From Acidobacteriota bacterium (GTDB lineage Bacteria; Acidobacteriota; Terriglobia; Bryobacterales; Bryobacteraceae), in the NCBI GenBank assembly GCA_016213775.1, contig JACQZR010000201.1, forward strand, positions 1 through 62,511: DNA of 62,511 nucleotides. The letters run 5' to 3'. This document shows positions 25,864 to 33,387 of this stretch, piece after piece. Made by a program: the position numbers and the translations under genes. Each line of letters starts with the position of its first letter. Position 1 is the first letter of the stretch. The notes beneath the pieces are model-generated. The model did no database searches. It saw only the letters and a list, made by a program, of their open reading frames with translations, and was not told the DNA's origin.

Positions 25864-26874
25864 ATGCGTATTGCCGTAGCCGGGCTGGGGTTCATGGGGA
25901 TGGTGCACTTGAAGGCCATCCGGAATCTCACGCACCATACATTAACCGCTGTCGTGAGCGACGATATCAGCAAGCTGGAAGGGGACCTGACGGGCATCGC
26001 GGGCAACCTGGGCGGGCCAGGAGAAAAGATGGATTTCTCCGGAATCGGCCGGTACCAGGACGTAGCCGATTGTCTCAAGGATCCGAACGTGGACGCGGTG
26101 GACCTGTGTCTGCCAACGGACCTGCACGAGGAGATGGCGATTGCCGCGTTGCGCGCGGGCAAGCATGTGCTGGTGGAGAAGCCAATGGCGCTCGATGGGG
26201 CGGCGTGCGACCGGATGATCGCCGAGGCGAAGACACAGGGACGCACGTTGATGGTGGCGCAGGTGCTGCGGTTCTTCCCGGCCTACGTCGGTTTGCGCGA
26301 GGCGCTGCCGAAATTGGGCGCAGTGCGGAGTGCGCTGTTCCGGCGGAGGTGCGCGGGTCCGGCGTGGGCAAAGTGGATCGCCGATAAATCGAAGAGTGGC
26401 GGCGGCGTTTTCGATCTCGTGATTCATGACGCCGATCAATGCGTGCAGTTGTTCGGATTGCCGGAGTATGTGTCGGCGACGGGGTATGAAGATCTGGCGC
26501 GCGGCGTCGACGTGATGGAGTCGCAGCTTTATTATGGAGGCGGGTTTACAGCGACTATTACGGGGGGGTGGCATCACCCCAAGTCGTATCCGTTTTCGAT
26601 GGAGTACACTGTGGTCTGCGACGGCGGAACGGTGGATTATTCGAGCCTCGGGCGCGAGGCGAGCCTGTTCCGCGCGGACGGGGAATCGGAGTTGCTGCAG
26701 GTGTCCTCAGTGGATGGATACCAGGCGGAGATTGAATACTTTTTGGAGTGCGCGGAGGACGGCGTGCGACCCGAGATGTGCAAGCCGGAGGATTCTGCGG
26801 CGAGTGTGCGGCTGAGCCGGCTGCTGGAAGAATCGCGCGCAAAGAATGGAGAGAAAGTAAAATGCCAGTTCTAA
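25864..26874 (+). CDS. Gfo/Idh/MocA family oxidoreductase
   Basis: A 336-residue NAD(P)-dependent sugar oxidoreductase. The Rossmann motif AVAGLGFMGMVH starts at residue 4, and the family EKP motif is in VLVEKPMAL (about 100-108). The C-terminal half is the GFO_IDH_MocA substrate domain. There is no signal peptide, in contrast with the neighbours. It overlaps the next sugar isomerase-like gene by 13 bp, suggesting that the two act on the same sugar or inositol derivative in the cytoplasm. Confidence 0.9.
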   Translation: MRIAVAGLGFMGMVHLKAIRNLTHHTLTAVVSDDISKLEGDLTGIAGNLGGPGEKMDFSGIGRYQDVADCLKDPNVDAVDLCLPTDLHEEMAIAALRAGKHVLVEKPMALDGAACDRMIAEAKTQGRTLMVAQVLRFFPAYVGLREALPKLGAVRSALFRRRCAGPAWAKWIADKSKSGGGVFDLVIHDADQCVQLFGLPEYVSATGYEDLARGVDVMESQLYYGGGFTATITGGWHHPKSYPFSMEYTVVCDGGTVDYSSLGREASLFRADGESELLQVSSVDGYQAEIEYFLECAEDGVRPEMCKPEDSAASVRLSRLLEESRAKNGEKVKCQF

Positions 26875-27692
26875 GAGATTTGGAAATCGGAGCGATGATG
26901 TGGGCGGTGCGCGATGCGTTGCCGCGCATCAAGAGTCTTGGTGTGACCTGCGGCCAGTTGGGCCTAGCCGGCGATGTGAAGCTGGATGCGGCGTTTGCGC
27001 AGAGCTGGAAGGAACAGCTTGCTGCCGAGGATTTTCATCTGGCCACGGTGTTTGCGGCCTACAACGGCGAATCGTACGCGGACATTCCGACGGTGGAGAA
27101 TACGGTGGGATTCATTCCTCCGGCGACGCGCGAGGAGCGCGAGGCGCGCACCATCGAGATCAGCGATTTCGCGGCGGCGATCGGCGTGAAGAGCATCGCG
27201 TGCCACATCGGGTTTGTTCCCGCCGATGACAGGAACGAGAACTACATTGCTGTGCGGGCGATGGTGCGGCGGATTTGTGATCACGCGGCGAAGCACGGGC
27301 AGACGTTCGCATTGGAGACGGGTCAGGAGCCGGCCGCGACTCTGCTGCACTTCTTGAATGATGTGGAGCGTGGCAACATCGGCATCAACTTCGATCCGGC
27401 AAATATGATTCTCTATGGGACGGGTGATCCGATTGAGGCGCTCGGGATTCTAGGGCCGCGGGTGATCAGCGTGCATGCCAAGGATGGCGATTGGCCGCCC
27501 AAGGATGTGGCCGGTGCGTTAGGGACGGAGCGTCCGCTGGGGCAGGGTTCGGTGGGCATGCCGCGGTTTGTGGCGAAGCTCAAGGAGATCGGCTACAAGG
27601 GGACTATGAATATTGAGCGCGAGATTGAGGATCTGGAGCAGCGGTATGCGGATATGAAAATGGCGGTCGGGTTGTTGGAGAGTCTGCGGTAA
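26862..27692 (+). CDS. Sugar phosphate isomerase/epimerase family protein
   Basis: A 276-residue xylose-isomerase-like TIM barrel starting at ATG 26862 behind a GGAGAG site; a longer frame lies inside the oxidoreductase gene. Metal-site signatures are ACHIGFVP, FALETGQEP (Glu), GINFDPANMILYG (Asp) and VISVHAKDGDWP (His). The family interconverts sugars or inositol derivatives. The single-base overlap with the next open frame and the 13-bp overlap upstream make an operon with the Gfo/Idh gene. No export signal. Confidence 0.88.
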   Translation: MPVLRDLEIGAMMWAVRDALPRIKSLGVTCGQLGLAGDVKLDAAFAQSWKEQLAAEDFHLATVFAAYNGESYADIPTVENTVGFIPPATREEREARTIEISDFAAAIGVKSIACHIGFVPADDRNENYIAVRAMVRRICDHAAKHGQTFALETGQEPAATLLHFLNDVERGNIGINFDPANMILYGTGDPIEALGILGPRVISVHAKDGDWPPKDVAGALGTERPLGQGSVGMPRFVAKLKEIGYKGTMNIEREIEDLEQRYADMKMAVGLLESLR

Positions 27693-27702
27693 TGCTGGGG
27701 AA

Positions 27703-27735
27703 GAAGCCAGAATTCAGGAGCCAGAAGCCAGAATG
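27703..27735 (+). repeat. Short AGCCAGAA-type direct repeat in a gene leader
   Basis: GCCAGAA occurs three times in 33 bp (GCCAGAATTCAGGA, GCCAGAA, GCCAGAATGC). It is just upstream of the RidA-like gene and falls within an artificially extended frame. It looks like a small dispersed-repeat insertion; no second copy was found in this window. Confidence 0.5.
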
Positions 27736-27751
27736 CGGCCGGCGTTGCGTG

Positions 27752-28732
27752 ATGTTCGCGCACGCCGTGCTGATGTTGTGTACCACGGTTGTTTCCGCCT
27801 TTGGGCAGGGTGTCGTCATGGAGACCGCGGATGTGCGGTTCGCGGTGTACACGCCCGAGTTGAAGGGATCGTTGATGGAGCAGGCGACGAAGCTCCGCAC
27901 CAAGGTGAAGGGCAGGGTCCAGCGGATCCGCGCGTTTGTTCCGTTGGAGGCCGAAACGAGCCTGTTGAACATCGTGTTGAAGGCTCCGGCGCTATCCGTG
28001 GTGCGCGTGGCCGGGCTGCCTTTGAAGGGGCAGAAGATCTCGGTGGAAGTGGTGACTGATGATGGCCGGAACCCGGACGGACTGGTGTTTGTGTCGGGTC
28101 AGGGCGTGAGCCAGAATGCGGTGGTGGCGAACGTGAAGCCGCTGGTGACGACGGCGCTCGACAACATCGACAAGGCGTTGAAGGGCGTGTCGCTCGCTCC
28201 GGCGGACGCGGTGAGTGTCACGTGCTTTGTGAGTTCGCTGGGCGATGGCGAGGATGTAGCGGCGCTTGCGACGTCGCGCTATCCCAACGCGGCGTACAAC
28301 CAGGTACAGATCCCGATGCCCTATGGACGCGCGCTGGTGGAGTGCGAGGCTGTGGCGCGGGGGAAAACGGCGGTCGGTTTTGTGTATCCGGAGGGGTTGA
28401 CGAAGTCGCCGAATTTCACACAAGTGGTGGGGATTTCCTCGAAGAAGATGATGTGGAGCGGGCTGCATGTGGCGAAGGGTTGTACCGAGGCCGGCGTGCG
28501 GAAGATGTTTGAAGAGCTGAGCGCGACGGTGAAGAAGAAGGGCGGGGCGCTGACGGATGCGGCATTCTCGCATGTGTATCCCACGAGCCAGACGGGAATT
28601 GATTTGTCGCGGAAGGTGCGGTTGGATTTCTTAAACAAGGCACAAATGCCGGCGAGCACGCTGATTCCGTTTTCAGGGTTTAATGAGGCGGATGCGTGCA
28701 CGGGGGTCGAAGTGGCGCTGCCGGTGAGGTAG
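27752..28732 (+). CDS. Exported double-domain RidA (YjgF/UK114) family protein
   Basis: Starting at ATG 27752 gives a clean signal peptide (MFAHAVLMLCTTVVSAFGQ); a frame from 27692 would place repeat-derived residues in front. The 326-residue product has two RidA-type halves: a first with GLVFVSGQGVSQ and VTCFVSSLGDGEDV (about 90-200) and a second with KMMWSGLHVAKGCT and DAAFSHVYPTSQ (about 225-325). RidA proteins hydrolyse reactive imines from PLP enzymes in the cytosol. The usual imine-binding arginine could not be confirmed here. A secreted RidA is unusual; note the exported PLP enzyme at 24735. Confidence 0.72.
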   Translation: MFAHAVLMLCTTVVSAFGQGVVMETADVRFAVYTPELKGSLMEQATKLRTKVKGRVQRIRAFVPLEAETSLLNIVLKAPALSVVRVAGLPLKGQKISVEVVTDDGRNPDGLVFVSGQGVSQNAVVANVKPLVTTALDNIDKALKGVSLAPADAVSVTCFVSSLGDGEDVAALATSRYPNAAYNQVQIPMPYGRALVECEAVARGKTAVGFVYPEGLTKSPNFTQVVGISSKKMMWSGLHVAKGCTEAGVRKMFEELSATVKKKGGALTDAAFSHVYPTSQTGIDLSRKVRLDFLNKAQMPASTLIPFSGFNEADACTGVEVALPVR

Positions 28733-28755
28733 CTCTCTATAGCTCAGTCAGTGCT

Positions 28756-28771
28756 CTATCAGTGTTGATAG
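28756..28771. promoter_or_regulatory. Palindrome upstream of the SGNH hydrolase gene
   Basis: CTATCA-GTGT-TGATAG is a perfect 6-bp inverted repeat 21 bp before the SGNH start and just before its GGAGGAG ribosome site. It could be a repressor operator or a transcript hairpin. It resembles tet-type operators, but the spacer is 4 instead of 1 base. Confidence 0.35.
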
Positions 28772-28792
28772 AATCGAAGCATTGGAGGAGCA

Positions 28793-29650
28793 ATGAACTT
28801 TCGACTGGGCAGTATGTTGATGGCGATTCTGGCTTCGCCGGCCTTCCCGCAGAATTCGCAGGACAGGTATCTTGCTTTGGGTGATTCGGTCTCGTTTGGG
28901 CTCGATCCCACTCTGCTACTCAACTCGCCTCCGCCAAAGGCATCGGATTTTGCCGGGTATCCGGAGATTGTGAGGGCCAACTCGAAGAAGATCGCAGAGT
29001 CGGTCAATGCGTCGTGCCCTGGGGAGACCAGTGCCAGCTTCCTCGATCCGAATGCTCTCAACAACGGATGTACTCACCCGAATGTGGCGTTCCCAGATCT
29101 AGATCCGTTCAAAGACTGGATTGGCCTGCACGTAGAGTACCCCCTGTCCCAGATGGAATTTGCCGTGTCGCATCTTCTGGACAATCGGAACACGAAGCTC
29201 GTTACGCTGAGCATCGGCGCGAACGATCTCATACTGCTGCAGTACCAGTGTGCCTTCGACCCTGCTTGTATGAACGACCGTGTGAACGGTGTGCTGAATG
29301 AGTACGCGGATAATCTCTCGCGGATTCTGGCGGCGATTCGCATTCAAGGCCGCTTCAACGGCACCCTTGTGTTAGTGAAGTATTACTCGCCCACCAGCGA
29401 TCCGCTTTCCATCCAGCTCATCAGCGCATTGAATGCCACTATGGAGCAAGTGGGCAATGTGTTTGAGGCCGAGTTCGCGGATGGCTTCACGGCTTTCCAG
29501 AAGGCATCGGAATCCTTTGGGGGCAATCCATGTAAGGCGCATCTGCTCGTCCCCCTGAGCCTGGACCTTTCGGTGTGCGATGTGCACCCGTCGCGGATCG
29601 GGCAGGCCGTGCTCGCAGCTACTGTGTTAGAAGCATTTGGGAAGAAATGA
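28793..29650 (+). CDS. Secreted SGNH/GDSL hydrolase
   Basis: A 285-residue lipase/esterase-fold protein with a signal peptide (LGSMLMAILASPAFPQ). All SGNH blocks are seen: block I ALGDSVSFG (Ser), block III region SIGANDLILLQ (Asn), and block V CDVHPSRIGQ (Asp and His). Cysteines at several positions suggest disulfides and periplasmic or extracellular location. A strong GGAGGAG site precedes the ATG. The substrate is not evident; with the neighbours, acyl or acetyl esters on polysaccharides are likely. Confidence 0.85.
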   Translation: MNFRLGSMLMAILASPAFPQNSQDRYLALGDSVSFGLDPTLLLNSPPPKASDFAGYPEIVRANSKKIAESVNASCPGETSASFLDPNALNNGCTHPNVAFPDLDPFKDWIGLHVEYPLSQMEFAVSHLLDNRNTKLVTLSIGANDLILLQYQCAFDPACMNDRVNGVLNEYADNLSRILAAIRIQGRFNGTLVLVKYYSPTSDPLSIQLISALNATMEQVGNVFEAEFADGFTAFQKASESFGGNPCKAHLLVPLSLDLSVCDVHPSRIGQAVLAATVLEAFGKK

Positions 29651-29676
29651 GCAATACAGCCTGGGTCCCTTGATGT

Positions 29677-30144
29677 ATGGCGGTTCCGGAAAAGGCGCAG
29701 AGGGCACGCGAGTTGATGCAGACGCGAGGATTCGGCGTGCTATCGACGATTTCGAAGCGGCTGTCGGGGTACCCGTTTGGATCGACAGTGAACTTCGCGC
29801 TGGATGGTGCTGGACGGCCAGTGTTCTACTTCAGTGGGCTGGCGGTGCACACGAAAAATCTTGTTGAGGATCCGCATGCAAGCCTGACGGTGTATGCGGA
29901 AGGCGCGGAACAGGACCCGCTGACTTCGGCTCGAATGAACGTCATGGGCGAAGTGCGGCCCGTTCCCGAGGACGAAGCGGAAGAGGCGCGGGCAGCTTAC
30001 TTCGCGCGACATCCCGAGGCGGAACAGTATATGGGTTTCGCCGATTTCAGCGTCTATCGCATGGATGTGGTGGACGTGTACTACGTGGGCGGCTTCGGTG
30101 CGATGGGGTGGGTGTCGCCGCAAGACTATACGGCCGCCGGGTAG
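29677..30144 (+). CDS. Pyridoxamine 5'-phosphate oxidase-fold protein (HugZ/CREG-like)
   Basis: A 155-residue split-barrel flavin- or heme-binding-like protein. The opening ARELMQTRGFGVLSTISKR and the strands SGYPFGSTVNFAL, PVFYFSGLAVHTKNL and DPHASLTVY are typical of the HugZ/CREG branch. No signal peptide. FMN or heme binding is likely from the family, but the reaction is unknown. It starts 26 bp after the SGNH gene and ends 15 bp before the CE15 gene. Confidence 0.8.
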   Translation: MAVPEKAQRARELMQTRGFGVLSTISKRLSGYPFGSTVNFALDGAGRPVFYFSGLAVHTKNLVEDPHASLTVYAEGAEQDPLTSARMNVMGEVRPVPEDEAEEARAAYFARHPEAEQYMGFADFSVYRMDVVDVYYVGGFGAMGWVSPQDYTAAG

Positions 30145-30159
30145 CATACGATAGTACGC

Positions 30160-31443
30160 ATGCAACGATTGGCATGCGCGCTCTTTCTGTGTGTCTTCAC
30201 TGCTTCGGCTCAAGTGTCCGATGCACCCGCGAAGCCCGTCGCGGATATTGCTGTCAATACAACCGAGGCATTGGCCGGCTCGTATACGCTGCCGGATGTG
30301 TTGAAGCTCGCCAACGGCAAAACTGTGAAGGACGCTAGGACCTGGACGCGGCAACGGCGTCCCGAGATCGTGAAGTTGTACGAGGACAATCAGTACGGGC
30401 GCTCGCCCGGGAAACCGGCGAAGATGGCGTTCGATGTGTTCGATAAGGGCACGCCGGCGCTGGATGGGAAGGCGTCGCGGCGTCAGGTAACGGTGTTATT
30501 CGCGGGCGATAAGGACGGGCCGAAGATGGATCTCGCGATTTATCTTCCAGCAGGTGCAACGAAGCCGGTCCCTCTACTGCTGAATCTGGCATTCGCTGCG
30601 AATTCATCCACGGTGGATGATCCGGGTCTGAAACCGGGAGAGATCTGGAATCGCGAGAAACAGCGTGTTCCGGCGGCACAGGGACGCTCGTTCGGACGCA
30701 TCAATGTCAAACGAATTGTTGAGGAGGGGTTCGGATTTGCCACGGTGTACTACGGCGACATTGATCCTGATTTTGATGGCGGCGTGGGGCTGGGTGTACG
30801 GAAGATGTTTCTCAAGCCGGGCCATGAAAAACCGGCGAGCGATGAGTGGGGGACGATCGGCGCGTGGGCCTGGGGATTGAGCCGCGCGATTGATTACATG
30901 GAGACGGACAAGGCCATCGATGCGAAGCGCGTGGCTATCATGGGCGTGTCGCGGTTGGGCAAGACCGTAATGTGGGCCGGCGCGCATGATGAGCGGATCG
31001 CGTTGGTGATTGCGAGTTGTTCGGGTGAAGGTGGAGCAGCTTTGAGCCGGCGCAATTATGGCGAGACCATCAAGCATCTGGCGGTGCGGTTCGGGTACCA
31101 GTTCGCGGGCAACTATGCCAAGTGGGGTGACAACGTGAAGGAGTTACCAGTGGATGCGCACATGCTAGTGGCGTTGATCGCGCCGCGGCCCGTGCTGCTG
31201 CAGACTGGCAACACGGACCGCTGGTCGGATCCGAAGGGAGAGTTTCTGGCGGCGGTGGCGGCCGCGCCGGTGTACAAGCTATTCGGCAAACGCGGATTGG
31301 AGACGGAGACTTTCCCCGAGGCGGGCAAGGCTGTTCTGAACGACGTCGGCTACTACATGCACGACGGCGGGCATGGCACGATACCTTCGGATTGGGATGT
31401 GTTTCTGCGGTTCCTGACGCAGCACCTGCATCCGGAGCGTTAA
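30160..31443 (+). CDS. Secreted glucuronoyl esterase-like hydrolase (CE15)
   Basis: A 427-residue protein with a signal peptide (LACALFLCVFTASAQ). The CE15 hallmark G-x-S-R-x-G-K is present as GVSRLGKTVMWAGAHD (about 265-280), followed by the acid in SCSGEGGAALSRRNYGE and histidine in HDGGHGTIPSDW. Glucuronoyl esterases cut the ester between lignin alcohols and 4-O-methyl-glucuronate on xylan, which fits the DUF4838 and acetyl esterase genes upstream. Its stop shares TTAA with the convergent PEP-CTERM gene. Confidence 0.88.
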   Translation: MQRLACALFLCVFTASAQVSDAPAKPVADIAVNTTEALAGSYTLPDVLKLANGKTVKDARTWTRQRRPEIVKLYEDNQYGRSPGKPAKMAFDVFDKGTPALDGKASRRQVTVLFAGDKDGPKMDLAIYLPAGATKPVPLLLNLAFAANSSTVDDPGLKPGEIWNREKQRVPAAQGRSFGRINVKRIVEEGFGFATVYYGDIDPDFDGGVGLGVRKMFLKPGHEKPASDEWGTIGAWAWGLSRAIDYMETDKAIDAKRVAIMGVSRLGKTVMWAGAHDERIALVIASCSGEGGAALSRRNYGETIKHLAVRFGYQFAGNYAKWGDNVKELPVDAHMLVALIAPRPVLLQTGNTDRWSDPKGEFLAAVAAAPVYKLFGKRGLETETFPEAGKAVLNDVGYYMHDGGHGTIPSDWDVFLRFLTQHLHPER

Positions 31444-32153
31444 CGTCGCCGAAGCCGGCGCCACGCACCGAGGGCCAAGAGCGCTACACCACATAGCGCG
31501 TTGGTGGCGGGTTCGGGCACGGACGAGTTCAGCGTGACCGTGAAGCCATCGATTCCGGCAGTGAGTGGGGGCAGGGTGAAGTTCGCCTGGGGGGAACTGT
31601 TCGCTGTTGCGTAGCCGAGGTTCATCGGTTGCGAGAAGTCCGGATGCACGGTGCAGTCGGTCGCCGGATACGCGGCGTTGGTGAAAACTCTGCAATAGTT
31701 GATGGCAGTTGTACCGGAGTGAGAATTGGCATTCCAGGTAGCGGAGAAGTTCGAAACATCGAAGGTGGACAGGACAAAGTAGTCGACACCCTGTTGGATG
31801 ACGAGGCTATAGGCCACGTTTGAGGGACCTATCAGGGCATACGAGAAGTCGATGGTGTCCACTGGAAGGCCGGGCGAGTAGGTTGCTCCGGCGAGCATAT
31901 GCGCTACAACAATGGCGCCGAAGCCGGAGCTGTTGGGTGTGTAGTTGTGCGTGGTCTGGCGGTACGGATCGCCGGCGCCGCCCACACCGCCCGTGACAAT
32001 TTGCAGCGAGGTTTGAGAGGCGCTGACGAGATTGCCCTGGTCGATGATGGTGCTCGTCCAATTGGCGTCAGGAAAGGTGTTGTCGGTGGTGGTGTACAGC
32101 ACCGTGGCGGATGCCGGCAGTGCCAGGCAGAGAGTTAGAATCGCTTTGCGCAT
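31440..32153 (-). CDS. PEP-CTERM sorting-domain protein
   Basis: A 237-residue surface protein. The signal peptide is RKAILTLCLALPASA. The mature part is rich in Thr/Ser/Asn without a recognisable enzyme fold. The C-terminal sorting signal is complete: VPEPATNALCGVALLALGAW, then RRLRRR and stop. It should be processed by an exosortase encoded elsewhere. It is convergent with, and overlaps by 4 bp, the CE15 gene. Its complete C-terminus is a useful contrast to the PEP-CTERM protein at 19246-20553. Confidence 0.85.
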   Translation of the reverse strand: MRKAILTLCLALPASATVLYTTTDNTFPDANWTSTIIDQGNLVSASQTSLQIVTGGVGGAGDPYRQTTHNYTPNSSGFGAIVVAHMLAGATYSPGLPVDTIDFSYALIGPSNVAYSLVIQQGVDYFVLSTFDVSNFSATWNANSHSGTTAINYCRVFTNAAYPATDCTVHPDFSQPMNLGYATANSSPQANFTLPPLTAGIDGFTVTLNSSVPEPATNALCGVALLALGAWRRLRRR

Positions 32154-32204
32154 GGGTTAAAGTGTCCTCCTGCCTGTCTATGCGCGGTGCGGCCGAATAC
32201 GGGG

Positions 32205-33374
32205 TCAGCCGCGGAGAAGTTGCAGGATGAGGATGACGGCGCGGGGTAGGTGGAACGGGTCTTTCACAGGCAGGGCGATGAGCTCGGTGATGGGGTTGCC
32301 TTGACGATCGAGGCGCTGACGCCACTCGCCGCACTCCATGGGAAAGTGCGCGAACGACCATTCGTGGACGCGCTGGTACCATTCCATGCACCAGGGTTCG
32401 GCGGTGAGGTGGTGGGTGAGCAGGAGCGCGTAGAGCGCTTCGGTATGAGGCCACCATACCTTCTTCTCGGGGTTGGCGAGGAAGGGCGGGTGGCCTTCCG
32501 CGTCGATGGCGAGATAGATGCCGCCGTGTTCGGGATCCCAGGAGGCTTCGAGTTGCGCTTTGATGATGGCTGCCGCTTTCTCGATCATGTCGGGGCGTTT
32601 GTGGAGGCGGGCCCAATGCATGATGAACCACATCGACTCGATGCCGTGACCGGGCATGACCGCGGTGCCTTCGTTGGGCGGGAGCGGCTGGTACTGCCAA
32701 TCGCGAAATTCGACGAGAATGTTGTCGGGGCGGACGTGCTGATTAAGAATGCGCTCGGCGTACTCACCGGCGGCGCGGTCGATGGAGGAGTCGCCGGTGG
32801 TCTGCGCGAGTTCGTTCGAGACTTCGGTGAGGATCATCGGGATGGCGTGAGGACGGCGGCCATGCTGGAGTTTGTAGGGTGCGACGGCATCGAATGACGG
32901 GTCTTCCACGCGGGCGCGGATGCCGTGCCAGGTTTCCAGTGCGACGTCGATGGCCTGTTGGTCGCGCGTGATGCGGTAGTATTCGCTGAGTCCGTAGACT
33001 GCGAAGCAATCGGAGTATATGCTGGTGGGACCTTCGATCATCCGGCCTTCGCGCGTTGTGCGGTAGACCCAGTGACCTTTTTCGTTGCGGCCGTGGCGGA
33101 GCAGAAAATGGACCGTTGCGCGGGCGGCATCGAGGAATTGGTCGCGCGACTCAATGCGGGCGTGCAACGCGGAGGCGACCCAGGCGAAGCGGCCCTGCGA
33201 CCAGATGTATTTGTCGCCGCTGATGGGCGTGCCGTCTTCCTGCATGGAGGAAAGAACGCCGCCGTGGTCACAGTCGACGCCACGGGTCCACCAGAAAGGC
33301 ACGATCCCATCGAGGAGAAGACTGCGGTAGAGGGCGGCGAGTTCGTTTCGGTTGCACGTTTGTGGTTGTGGCAT
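32205..33374 (-). CDS. AGE family epimerase/isomerase
   Basis: About 389 residues from ATG 33374; the frame extends to 33449 but overlaps the divergent gene. It is an (alpha/alpha)6 barrel of the N-acylglucosamine 2-epimerase family, with GGVLSSMQEDGTP, KYIWSQGRFAWVASAL, PGHGIESMWFIMHWARLH (catalytic His region), WWPHTEALYALLL and EWSFAHFPMECGEW. The GGIYLAID stretch fits cellobiose/N-acylglucosamine 2-epimerases. No signal peptide, so it acts on cytoplasmic sugars, probably oligosaccharide products of the nearby secreted hydrolases. Confidence 0.85.
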   Translation of the reverse strand: MPQPQTCNRNELAALYRSLLLDGIVPFWWTRGVDCDHGGVLSSMQEDGTPISGDKYIWSQGRFAWVASALHARIESRDQFLDAARATVHFLLRHGRNEKGHWVYRTTREGRMIEGPTSIYSDCFAVYGLSEYYRITRDQQAIDVALETWHGIRARVEDPSFDAVAPYKLQHGRRPHAIPMILTEVSNELAQTTGDSSIDRAAGEYAERILNQHVRPDNILVEFRDWQYQPLPPNEGTAVMPGHGIESMWFIMHWARLHKRPDMIEKAAAIIKAQLEASWDPEHGGIYLAIDAEGHPPFLANPEKKVWWPHTEALYALLLTHHLTAEPWCMEWYQRVHEWSFAHFPMECGEWRQRLDRQGNPITELIALPVKDPFHLPRAVILILQLLRG

Positions 33375-33387
33375 CGTCAAATGCTGC

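Noticed and set aside
24735-26246. A 503-codon version of the aldolase gene starting at 26246
   Set aside because: The first 134 codons are antisense to the Gfo/Idh gene; the ATG at 25844 gives a perfect Tat leader.
28741-28771. tRNA-like word TAGCTCAGTCAGTGCTCT before the SGNH gene
   Set aside because: Resembles a D-arm only; no acceptor stem, anticodon arm or T-arm can be folded around it.
28756-28771. Classical tet operator
   Set aside because: Half sites CTATCA/TGATAG match but the spacer is 4 bases rather than 1, and no TetR/TetA gene is near.
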